Source: Escallonia rubra
Taxonomy: Eukaryota > Streptophyta > Magnoliopsida > Escalloniales > Escalloniaceae
DNA length: 64,000 nt
Assembly (NCBI GenBank): GCA_033065855.1
Contig: JAVXUO010001910.1
Span: forward strand, 1-64,000
Direction of reading: 5' to 3'
The position numbers and the translations under genes are program-made. The notes beneath the pieces were generated by a model. That model was not told the origin of the DNA. It was given only the letters and a program-made list of their open reading frames with translations, and made no database searches. Positions 54,289 to 64,000 of this stretch are shown piece by piece (the stretch's first letter is position 1; every line of letters begins with the position of its first letter).

Positions 54289-55719
54289 TTATGCTAGCAT
54301 AGCTTCAATAAAGCAGCCTAACGAAGCAAACGACGATCCACCATCGATGACCGCTTTCCTACTCTTTTCTGCCATCTCTTTCACCCTCTTCCTAACTGGG
54401 TTCGTCTCGTCCATCACCCGGGTTATTGCCCTTTCTATCTCATTTGCCATCACCACCTCACCACCATCAATCCTGTAATCTAACTTCAACTCCTCTGCCA
54501 ATCCCAGCTCCTTCACCATCTGAAACGCGTTAATCTGTTGTTCTGCATACAAGGGCCACGCGACAATAGGCACACCGTACCACAGGCTCTCCAAGACGGA
54601 GTTCCAGCCGCAATGAGAAACAAAACTCCCAATTGCTTTGTGCGCCAGCACCTCCACCTGCGGTGCCCACCCACAGACCTTTCCTCTCTTTTCGGTTCGT
54701 TTAAGAAACCCCTCTGGCAATATCTTGTCGAAATTATCGTACTCGCTTGGAAATCCCAACGTGTCCTTTGGTGGGGGTTTACGTATCGACCACAGGAATC
54801 TTTGGCCGCTGTGCTCAAGCGCGACCGCTATCTGCCCTAGTTGCCGTAGCTCGAAACTCCCAAGGCTCCCGAAGCATAGAAACACCACTGAAGATGGCGG
54901 CTGATTGACTAACCATCTGATGATCTCATTAGGGTCGGAACCTGTATGTTTCCGACCCTTCAGATCAAGTAGCGGTCCAACAGTGTAAACCGCTGGTGGA
55001 ACCGCTTGATCAGCTTCGTCCCGTGCTACAAACGAGTTGACAGCATGGTATTCCAGCTCCAAAAATGTATTTACTATCATACCCTTGGTTTCTTTGAACC
55101 TCTCTCCATGATTTAAAAAGGATGTGCAGCCACCTCGCTTGTTAAATAACACCGAAGGTAAGACACTTGCCGGGACCAGGCTGGCATAACTTGGAATGAT
55201 GAACTCCGGATCCGATGGGCTGAACTCGGCTCCAATGTGGCTACGGTGAGTCGAGAGGCACCACATGAGACCTAAAAATGCTGCAGAAGAGGTGAAGAAA
55301 AGGTAAGAAGGAACCTTAAGTTCATTTGCTACATCAATCATGGAAGTGCAGAACAAATCAACCACTAATGCAACCAGTGGTACCGAGGCAGACGTTAAAA
55401 CGTTATGGACGATTGCGTCTTTGACGTGAGGTCTATGGCTCTCAATGAAGTCGGATATGAACTTCTCTGTGGAGATTTCTTGGGGATTATGAGAAGTAGG
55501 AGGATCAACATGAGGAAGGTTGATGTAACTGATTCGGGAATCTGAGGACACAAGTGACTTGATATATTCGTTTATGGTAGGGGTGGCGGGTGGTGTGATG
55601 ACTAAAACTGTTATGGCCAACCGTTTCTCCCGGTCGAGTAAGCGCTTTGCGAACTCTGTCATCGATACAAGGTGCCCGATACCTGGTGAAGGTACGAACA
55701 CCAGCGCTACCTTCTTCAT
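54289..55719 (-). CDS. UDP-glycosyltransferase, UGT71-like, 476 aa
   Basis: A paralogue of the UGT at 18942-20378: same orientation, no intron, same length class. Start MKKVALVFVPSPGIGH aligns with the family. H16 and D121 (LVVDLFCTSM) form the catalytic pair. The PSPG box runs W351-Q394 (WAPQVEVLAHK ... SFVSHCGWNS ... YAEQ) and ends in Gln, indicating UDP-glucose as donor. The linker before the box differs strongly from the paralogue (SEYDNFDKILPEGF here), so acceptors may differ. It would act in the cytosol on small hydrophobic acceptors. All motifs are intact. Confidence 0.95.
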   Translation of the reverse strand: MKKVALVFVPSPGIGHLVSMTEFAKRLLDREKRLAITVLVITPPATPTINEYIKSLVSSDSRISYINLPHVDPPTSHNPQEISTEKFISDFIESHRPHVKDAIVHNVLTSASVPLVALVVDLFCTSMIDVANELKVPSYLFFTSSAAFLGLMWCLSTHRSHIGAEFSPSDPEFIIPSYASLVPASVLPSVLFNKRGGCTSFLNHGERFKETKGMIVNTFLELEYHAVNSFVARDEADQAVPPAVYTVGPLLDLKGRKHTGSDPNEIIRWLVNQPPSSVVFLCFGSLGSFELRQLGQIAVALEHSGQRFLWSIRKPPPKDTLGFPSEYDNFDKILPEGFLKRTEKRGKVCGWAPQVEVLAHKAIGSFVSHCGWNSVLESLWYGVPIVAWPLYAEQQINAFQMVKELGLAEELKLDYRIDGGEVVMANEIERAITRVMDETNPVRKRVKEMAEKSRKAVIDGGSSFASLGCFIEAMLA

Positions 55720-56849
55720 CCTCTAAGGTCTTTCTATTTAATATTTTGGCTCCCTTCCCTTCTACATATACACATATAGATCTATGGTGGATGCATGTAC
55801 TGCTTCTGCAGTATTATTTTCTATCCGGGAAGATACAACGCTTAAAAGCAACGAAGCAATAATGCTGGTTTCATTGGACGGCAACAACGATAGAAGGATG
55901 TTTATCAATCGAAGCTAGAAGCCAAAACGTGAAAACAATGTTTGGTCTATAATTGAGGTTGCGATGATTGTAGATAAGGATGGCAAGGCTATACGGGTGT
56001 AACGTCTCTTTTTTTGGGTGAGCTTGATGTACACTTTGGCATCTAGCAACTTATTCTTACCCTAAAGTGCTGGACATGAACAGATTCACAAGGAAGATTT
56101 ATTGATTTCAAATAACAGTTCCCTACTATTATTGTGTTTTAAGTAGTGTACTTACGATTTACTAAATTGTGTAGCCGAAAATCATATTGTTGACTAACAA
56201 TATTTGTCTAGAGGGCCACGTTTAGCACTTCGGCAGCATTGGCATGATTTCGGAAGAATTTTGATGGCTCTCTTTTTCCTTTTACAGTGATTTACGGCTG
56301 GTCAGTTTTAGTTTAGATCAATTTAGTGACACTTCATTATTCTTAGGAGCAACAAGTTCTAGGTTCTTTACTCAATACAGCTCGTTGAATGAGGAGTGAT
56401 AGATGGTGTACAATTTTAGGGGGCTTTGAGTTCTCCCACTTCTTTCATCAAATTGCAGGACTCCAACTATTCCCTTTTTCAGGTTGTGTTTTGGATCCGA
56501 AATTTTTGTTGACGTCTAATTACTTAAAACTTATTTTTTTTTATTGTATGCATTTTGGACCGAAATGAAATGTGGAGTGTGAAACTAGACGTGTCCTTTG
56601 ACGGAACGCTGTTAATTTTTTGGCACCTTTGGAGTTTAGACAGCTTTTTGGTAAAAAAAAACAAAAGTGTTGTATTTTAGCTCTCATTATGACATATGGT
56701 GCCGGTTGGCCTTGGCATTGCCGATTGGCATTTGGAGGTGGACATCGATGGCATTGGTAACTTGTGCCAATGGGCATTTTTTTTCCAGTGTGATAAACTC
56801 AGCAGAGGGATATAAAACTAAGCTGAGGGATCTGCTCGACTTGTTGTAC
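55720..56849. other. Upstream region of UGT and intergenic DNA
   Basis: Would hold the promoter of the minus-strand UGT. The complement of 55763-55785 is AT-rich with TATATGTGTATATG-like sequence, a weak TATA candidate about 45-65 bp upstream of the ATG. Nothing else is recognised. Confidence 0.4.
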
Positions 56850-57349
56850 ATCTATGTATGGTTCTTTTGTCCCTCTGTGTGAGGACGTGTGGCTAAGATT
56901 GGGGTATACTGCTAATTAAGGCATCAGTGGTTTATGTGAAAATGTCCAAACATTTTGTAATCTCTGATTTGATTGATTAGTGGAACTTACTTTGGCGTTC
57001 TCCATGCACGTAGCGTATTGTCGAACCACATGAAAACGTTTTTGTTTATGTGGGTGTGATTGCTTTATTCCCTGTGAATTTCTAATATATATGTATGGTT
57101 CTTTTGTCCCTTTGTGTGAGGCTAAGGCATCCGTGGTTTATGTGAAAATGTCCAAACATTTTGTAATCTCTGATTTGATTGAGTAGTGGAACTTACTTTG
57201 GCGTTCTCCATACACGTAGCGTATTGTCGAACCACATGAAAACTTCGTTGTTTATGTGGGTATGATTGCTTTATTCCCTGTCAATTTCTAACATCTATGT
57301 ATGGTGCTTTATGTGGGTGTGAGGACGTGTGGTTAAGATTGGTGTTTGC
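56850..57349 (+). repeat. ~206 bp tandem duplication
   Basis: GCATC(A/C)GTGGTTTATGTG at 56921 and 57127 marks two units that match closely, including AATGTCCAAACATTTTG and GTATTGTCGAACCACATG. A third partial unit (TCTATGTATGGTGC, GGACGTGTGGTTAAGATTGG) follows. The first unit has an extra ~35 bp. Confidence 0.88.
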
Positions 57350-58089
57350 GCTGCTGGACAAATTCACTATCGATCGTGCTCCTGTGACACAACCGATAAA
57401 TAGTGCGAGATCTTTTTGCCTCTCAGGCCTGAGGACCTCGCTAAAAAAGGAAAATTAACTGATGATAATACACTGAACAAATCTAGAGACGATGCGCCCA
57501 TTGAGATAATAAAGACAATCTTTACAATACAACGAACAAAGTTACGACAGAGAACTGGGTTCCCTACCTACACAAAACAAATCATCTAATAGACTGACTT
57601 AAAAGAAAGATCTAAACAGACTATCTTCCTATTCTAGTTTTGATGATGGATTGACGTTCCTTTTTCCTGTTGCCTCGCTCTCCTTTTATACTTACATTAT
57701 TCATACCGTCCCTTTCATGCAGCTGTTCATCCTTATCTTCATTAGGAATAACTTCTTAGGCTCCATGATCGGCCGTTTTCCTCCGAAGTCTCCTCAATCA
57801 TGCTGATAACTGCTTACTCCAGAAACTGCTTATCAACCGTTGTTGTCGATCTACTTGCCTGATATTGTTGATTTGGTCGTGCCTTTGGCGGGTTTCCTTC
57901 TTGTACGGGTCATTCAATATTTTGATTCCCGCGTTTTCTCCTTCAATCACTTATCTTCCCCTTTTCATTCGGTAACTGATGATAACCGTGACAGTCATGC
58001 TTTTTTCACTTCCTTTATTAATGCACTTCTTTGTGGTTATCATCATGCCACGTGTCCATATGTTATTTGTGAGAAAATTGGTGCCAACA
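57350..58089 (-). repeat. Tat element 3' LTR
   Basis: On the minus strand it begins TGTTGGCACCAATTTTCTC right after the polypurine tract. The far end near 57350 is estimated; no second LTR is available to fix it. Confidence 0.7.
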
Positions 58090-58101
58090 TTTCCCCCCTT
58101 A
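58090..58101 (-). other. Tat element polypurine tract
   Basis: The complement reads AAGGGGGGAAA directly before the LTR start TGTTGG. This primes plus-strand DNA synthesis in LTR elements. Confidence 0.82.
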
Positions 58102-58294
58102 ACTCGCATAACGTTTACAGTCGTGCGAGTTAATTACTGCTCGGCTTAACCTCTATTGTTCTGGCTCTTAACCGTTTTACTGAGATTGAGCTTAAATTGA
58201 ACTTTGTTTGCTCTTTGTCAGCGTATCTTCATATTCTCTGATCACAGCAAACCCTACAATTTATGCTTTCTTTTCCTTGCATCCTTCAATAATC

Positions 58295-60700
58295 ATGGTG
58301 AAGAAAAGAGTAATTCCACACGGAGATGAAGGTGAAGGGGTTGACTGTCCTTCTAACCTTCGATGGGGTGTTGTTGCCCTTATGGCCTATGTTGACCCCA
58401 TCGATACTCGCGTTTTGATTCCTTACAAAAAACACCCAAAACCTATCAGCCCCCATATCTTGGGTCCGTCTTTTAGAGTTTATCCTCAACCCATAAAGGG
58501 ATACCTGCTGGTTGATGAATCGGAAAAGTTGTTGCTCAGTTCGCCTTTTTTGAGCTGGAAGGGCCGGCATGAATCTGGTTTGCCGATTAGATCTTGGCTG
58601 ACTCTTATTCATGCTGACTGGGCTTCATGGGTTGATCGTTTGTCAACTTCTTTTGCCGATTAGTGGGAGGCGGCAAGGTATTTATGAACTAGTTCATATG
58701 TCCAAAGATCCTCCTAAAGTCGATCGATGGCTTTTGTCTTCTTCTTTTTGCTTCTGGTCAGTTACTACCAATACCTTTATGCTGAGGACCAAAATGATGG
58801 CCCCTACCTAACTGGCCTTCTACCGACTGGCAATCATGCCAATGATCTGACCTATCATAACCCTACTGGTTTGACCATTGATCCTTCTTGGTCAAAGTAT
58901 TCTGATACTTTCGAGAGATATTTCCTCAGATCACAATCCAAGAATGCTAACACCTCGCCCGATTTGAAAGAGTTAGCTATTTTTCTCTAGATGTGGCTTT
59001 CCAGCCATGTTTTTTTGTGTCTCGACCTTTTGAAGTGTATTTGATTATGATTTTTCCTCATGTAGTTGATGAAAGTGCTAGGCCAGCCAAAAAATTGGCT
59101 ACTGAGATAAGAGCTTCTACTACTCTGAGTGCAATATCTGAAGAAGATAATGAGGCATTTGTCGCGCCGATTGATCAGCATGATGCTCCTTTAACTACTC
59201 TAGCCGGCACAATTACGGTTGAGCCTAAGGCCACTCGGAGAAAAAGTATTGTACGCAAGACTCATTTCAGTGCAAGAACCATATCGTTGAAGGTAAAATT
59301 CTCATTTTTGTCATTTCTTGTGCTTATTACCCAATTCCATTTCTTACCTTCTTAATAGAATTTGGGTGGTATTACCATCGATTTGACTCAGGAAAGCGTC
59401 AGCAAGTATGATGATCCTTTAAATGACTATGTCCCTTTTGATGCTCTTGTTGATGAACCAACTGATATAGAAGCCATCAGTGGTGGAGTTCCTCTAGTTG
59501 TTGCTACCCATCAATCGGTGTCTTCGCCTCAGCAGGTTTGTGGATTTTAGGTGCATTCAATGTTGTTACTATTACAAATAACTTACACCTGGTTCTTATC
59601 TCCACAGGAGGTCAGTGAGCCTTGGGATGTTAAGGATGAGGAACATTCTGATGAAAACTGCAGCAGTTATCACTCCAATCAATCGGGCAATATTCCATTA
59701 CCTGTTTCTCCAGTGGCTGAAACTTCTCTTCCAGCTAAAATCTAGTCTCTTGCTATCACAAATCCAGATCAAGACTCAGAAGCCAAACCTGCATCATCTA
59801 TCCATATCGTTGTTGTTTCTTCGATGCCTGGATCATCGAATTTTCCAATTGCCTCCAGCTCTCTGTCGATCACTCCAATTGCCTCCAGTTCTGCATCAAT
59901 CACTCAAACGGTAGTAGAGGCTACAGGCATCCTGGCTGCTCAGCAAGCAAGCCCCTCCATGCCTGTTCTTAATGATATCAATCAAATGTTCCTACAACTT
60001 CAGACGGCCATCAATGCTTTCTCTTGGCCTTCGGTTGGGACATTAGTTTCAACTGCAAGTGTTGACGTGTCTGTATTCCTTGATGTTTTCAAAAGCTTAC
60101 TCAGCCATCGTCTTTTTGATGTTTTGGCCAATGAAGATGCCTTATTAAAAATAAACGACATGATTGATACTCTTGCTGATAATGCATCCACCTTGAACGA
60201 TGTTCAATCAGGGTTAATTTCCACCTTGAAGTTTCAGATTTCACTTCTATCTGCTTCTTAGAGGCAAGGTATGGGTATTAGATCAAATGCCCAAGTGGTG
60301 GACAAAGACATTGATGCTCTGAATGCACAAATCCGAGAAAAACATCAGGTTCGCTTGCAAATTTCCAAGGATGTTGAGGAAATTGTAGCTGAGAAAAAGG
60401 AACTGGAGATGAGGATGTTTGCCCGAGTCAGAAAGAGCAAGGTTTGCTTGAATGCCAAAGCGTCGTTTATCAAAAGGCTATCTGTTTGGCTACAGCTGTG
60501 GAAGAACCTTTGAAGAAACGAACTAGGACTCATTCCCAACTTGTCTTTGCAGACCAGATTATCTCTAGGACGGAAAATCAGTGGAAAGATATTCAAACTG
60601 CTTTTGGTGTCTGCTTTTCCAATCAGACTAGTCAAAATGTTGCTCTTAGGCTGTTACTTGTAATCATACTATTTCTCTTAGACTTTTGTTTGTAGTTCTA
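58295..60700 (+). pseudogene. PMD gene, antisense within the Tat element
   Basis: The start is MVKKRVIPHGDEGEG. The PMD-type core reads WLTLIHADWASWVDRL, then after a frame change near 58660 IYELVHMSKDPPKVDRWLLS and FCFWSVTTNTFML, then after another near 58800 LTGLLPTGNHANDLTYHNP. A stop follows KELAIFL (58990). A spliced C-terminal part follows: exon ending SSPQQ at about 59535, intron to the CAG at about 59608, exon EVSEPWDVKDEEHSDE. It ends in a coiled-coil-like region (DIDALNAQIREKHQ, EEIVAEKKELEM; 60290-60420). Several lesions make it a pseudogene. PMD proteins are nuclear plant proteins of unclear biochemistry, often found in transposons. Not recognised beyond the domain. Confidence 0.7.
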
Positions 60701-60730
60701 TATATTTCAGGATTCTTAGCCTTCATCGGG

Positions 60731-61990
60731 CTAATGCAAACTATCTCTATCGATTGGTTTGACTCCTTCCAGCATAGAAGGAATGTATTTCCTTAGACAT
60801 CGACCATTAATGGGCTTGGCATGCCATTGTCCTTTCAAATATTTTAAACCTTTATGAATTAGAAAGGGTCTTTCCCAGTTTGGGGACCATTTTCCAAATT
60901 TTGGATCTTTTGATCCTATAGGCAGGATAGTTTTCCAAACTAACTCCTTTTCTTGAAATGTTTTTAACGAAACTCTTCGGTTGTAAGATCTACTTACCTT
61001 TAATTTTTTAGCATGCAATCTATCCAAAGCGTCCAATCGATGGTCATCCAGATCTTCTAGCTCGATTGCCACAGCCTCGTTGTATTCTGTTACCGGAATG
61101 TTATTTTGCATAGCAACTCGGAATGATCTTACCGTTATTTCCATGGGTAGTACATGATCATGCATGTATGTCAAGGCATATGGGGTTATCCCTGTGCTAG
61201 ACTTTAGGGAGGTTTGAAATGCCCAGAGAACTTCTGATAGTAATCGGTGCCAATCATTTGGGATATCTTCACTAGCCCTTTCCATGATGTGTTTAATAAA
61301 CTTATTTGTTGCTTCGGCTTGACCATTTGCTTGCGTGTAATAAGGGGTAGAGTTTATTATTTCAAACTTATATTCTTTAGCAAACTCGCGTATTTGGCCC
61401 CCAGTGAAATCAGTGCCTCTATCGTCCGTGATTGTTTGATGTAATCCAAATCGGTGGATTATATTCTCTTTAATAAACGCGTTGACACTTTCTTGAGTAA
61501 TTGTTTTCATCGGCTTGGCTTCTGTCCACTTTGTAAAGTAGTCAATTGCTACGATTATGAATCCGTGTTCCTTTGATGAAGAAGGATGTATTTGGCCTTT
61601 CAAGTCCATGGCCCAACCTCGAAAAGGCCATGGTTTCACTATCGATTGTAATTCTATGCATGGTGCGTGATGAACGGCACCATGTTTTTGACAAGTCTGA
61701 CATCCCTTCACATATCGAACACAATCTTCCATTATGGTAGGCCAATAATGGCCATGTCGTCTAATCAACCATCTCATTTTGATGCCCGCTTGGTGGGCAC
61801 CACAAACACATTTGTGCACTTTAGCCATCACCTGCATAGCCTCTTGCTGTCCTAAACACCTAAGTACCAGTCCTTCTGGTGTTCGTTTGAACAGATCACC
61901 ATCTAAAAGGAAGTATTTATCTGCTTGTAATTTTATTTTCGTATCTACCCTTAATTGAGGGTTTTCTAAATATTGGATGATGGGTGTTCT
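60731..61990 (-). pseudogene. Tat-lineage integrase (with RNase H end)
   Basis: The frame is open from an in-frame TAG at about 61992 (probably from TGG) to the stop at 60731. It holds the HHCC zinc domain (HQAGIKMRWLIRRHGHYWP ... CQTCQKHG), the catalytic D (AMDLKGQIHP), D (TDDRGTDFTGG) and E (NGQAEATNK), and a C-terminal barrel-like region. The integrase part is intact; the element is not, because the rest of pol is lost or interrupted. Upstream, degenerate RNase H-like sequence continues to about 62210. Confidence 0.88.
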
Positions 61991-62215
61991 CTAGTCATCT
62001 TGAAATGTATCGACCGGGTTAACCATTTTTAATTGCCCATATCTATCGCTAATCAGTGACAATTGTTTGGATATTTTTACCCATTGTTCATTAATTCCAT
62101 CAGGGACTCTTAATCATAAGGCCAACTGAGCCATTACATTGGCGCTCACATTGTCTATTCTGGGGACATGAGTTAAGTTTCCGTTCACCTTTAAAGAATC
62201 AAAATATAACCTTAA

Positions 62216-64000
62216 TTTTGACCAGCATCAAAATCGATCAAATGAGCACCTTAATTTTGATTAAATAAATGAACTTGCAGAGTTTTCTATAGCCTTTTTT
62301 TTCTTCAAGAAATGATATATAAATTGAATATTTTGTCAGAAACTCAATCCTTTTTTATTTTATATTTGTATGTTGATGCGTATGGTACACATTTGAATTA
62401 TTCTGCATATATATAGATTTTAATACAAATATATTAGTACATTGAAACTATTATAAACCTGAAGTTTAATTCTAGATTTTGAATACACACATATTGGTAT
62501 AAGGAAGCTGTCGTAAAACTGGAATTTTTTTAGGATTTTCTAAATTCATATGTAATCATAAATAGAGTTAAATGATTTTTTTTTAAGATGCCCTTTTTAA
62601 ACTGAAGTCTTCATCCAAAATTAATGTTGATTACGAGTGTTTTTTACTAAAAACTTTTTTCCCATCAAATACCCATTTTGAATTAGTGTTGTTAAAAAAA
62701 AATATTAATAAGAGTGTATTTAGCTTCTTTTAAGATATCAAGTATCTTTCTATAGAATACCTTTACATGAATCTATGTTTTAGTTAGAGTCGTTTTGTCT
62801 TTTAGTAAAAAAGGAAAACAAATTATGAAAATCTATAAAATCACCCTTGAACTTCTGTATGTTCTTTGATTACCGAATATTTTTTTATTTTTTTTGATAT
62901 CAAAACCTACAACTTCCATTCACGTTAAAGCTAAATACCTTAGATCTACTACATCTTCTCCATCAATTTCAATTAATGAGTTAAAATACCTCTGGGCTAC
63001 TACAACTTGCAGAGAAAGCGTTTTCTATAACTTTTAAGAATAAACTTAATCTACTTACACTAAATTGAATATTCTCATAAACTTCAATCATTTTTTAATT
63101 TTGTATAACATAATTGTATGTTGAAGTGTATGCTAAAAATTTTAATAATTTAGCATGCATATGTATTTCAATGCAAACATATTTGTACATTAAAACTATT
63201 ATATAACTGAAGTTTAATTCTAAATTTCAAATGCAGATACATATTAGTGTAAGAAAGTTATCGTAAAAGTGGAGCTTTAAAAATCTCAAATGCATATAAA
63301 TCATTAGATCATTATAGCTTCAGTTCGTGGCAAGTACATAATCCTATATTCATATTAGAGCTATTGGAATATCCTTATTTGCATGACAACATATCTTTCA
63401 TATGGTTATTGTCTTTCTATGATCTATTGTGTCTCGATTTATCATATATTTACATGATTATATATTATTCATATAGCTATTGTCTTCGTATATTTCGCTC
63501 TTATAAGTGATAGGATTAGATAAAATCCAAATGATAAAGACTCCAATTTATTTCAGCTCAAATGATTAATATTTGTTTTTTTAGCTTAAAAACTCTTAAG
63601 TTTTGGTACGTAAGGGATTAAATAACTAATTTTTTTTCTTAAACTATTCTTTTTTAAAAGGTGATGCTAAATTACTACCGTTTTGGCTGACTTTAAACAT
63701 TTTGATGCTAAAAAGGGTTCACTAATGCATATGCTCCAATGTGCTCGAAACTGATCAAATCTAAAATCCTAATTTTCTTGAATTTTGATTTAATCACATT
63801 TAGAGTATCAGGTTTGACCTAAAGAATTACAAAAAATCCTCGCATGTAAACAAACATTAAATGCTTCCTTTACATCTTAATACATTATATAGTCATTTTA
63901 CCCCACTAAACATACTTTTCCTTCTTATCCAACCTATAATATTTTTTTAATTTGTTGTGCTTAAAATAAATCAAAGCTGAATTTAAGAACCGGTTATAAT
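62216..64000. other. AT-rich DNA with a diverged ~745 bp tandem duplication
   Basis: Blocks at about 62275-62560 (TTGCAGAGTTTTCTATA, AACTCAATC, GAAACTATTATAAACCTGAAG) return in order at about 63008-63290 with many changes. No gene or element end is recognised. The last 600 bp are featureless AT-rich sequence. Confidence 0.6.

Larger units (their letters stand above)
57350..62215 (-). mobile_element. Tat-lineage Ty3/gypsy element, truncated, with antisense PMD gene
   Basis: On the minus strand: end of RNase H and integrase (62215-60731), then a region with an antisense gene (plus strand, 58295-60700), polypurine tract and 3' LTR. This order, with an extra antisense frame before the 3' LTR, is known from some Tat-lineage elements. 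Everything upstream of RNase H is missing at about 62215. Confidence 0.82.

Overview
The window is nuclear DNA from a flowering plant, most likely a eudicot. It is AT-rich, its genes have plant-type splice sites, its UDP-glycosyltransferases are of the UGT71 type, and almost everything else belongs to plant transposon families (MULE, CACTA, Ty1/copia, Ty3/gypsy). Only two genes look like ordinary host genes: two intronless UGT71-like glycosyltransferases on the minus strand (18942-20378 and 54289-55719). They look like members of one old tandem cluster now separated by about 34 kb of nested transposons.

Layout. 1-2440 is AT-rich intergenic DNA ending in a triplicated 250-380 bp repeat. 2464-15751 is a 13.3 kb Mutator-like element (MULE) with giant inverted arms of about 3.2-3.5 kb, inserted in an (AT)n microsatellite. 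Each arm carries subterminal repeats, a C-rich promoter with TATA and G-boxes, a splice donor and 3-4 copies of a 597 bp tandem repeat. The arms drive two convergent genes: a complete FAR1/MURA-type transposase (plus strand) and a four-exon gene that joins a plant mobile domain (PMD) to a C48/ULP-like cysteine protease (minus strand, one homopolymer frameshift). 16508-18644 is a GC-rich, repeat-filled sequence with imperfect inverted ends. The first UGT follows. 21140-26122 is a young Ty1/copia element (minus) with 245 bp LTRs, a perfect 5 bp target duplication and a broken gag-pol. 27391-28472 is a small non-autonomous MULE with a 10 bp target duplication. 28.5-34.7 kb is old repeated non-coding DNA in related copies.

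35276-37540 is a 5'-truncated CACTA element sitting in the 3' LTR of a decayed Ty3/gypsy element (minus, 37541-43747, resuming at 49848). A second CACTA element of the same family (43748-49847, target duplication TAA) is inserted in gag of that gypsy sequence. Both CACTA copies carry a five-exon TnpA-like (Transposase_24) gene with different frameshifts; the second also keeps a DUF4216 remnant but lacks the catalytic Tnp2 domain. After 4 kb of intergenic DNA comes the second UGT.

57350-62215 is a truncated Tat-lineage Ty3/gypsy element (minus) with 3' LTR, polypurine tract, integrase and RNase H remnant, and, between integrase and LTR, an antisense PMD gene (plus strand, decayed). The window ends in AT-rich DNA with a diverged tandem duplication.

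How it works together: the UGTs would attach glucose to small secondary metabolites. The rest is self-replicating DNA. The MULE is the most striking unit: transcription signals, the 5' splice donor and likely transposase binding sites are all duplicated in the inverted arms, so two different genes share one mirrored control region. The PMD appears twice in unrelated transposon classes within 60 kb.
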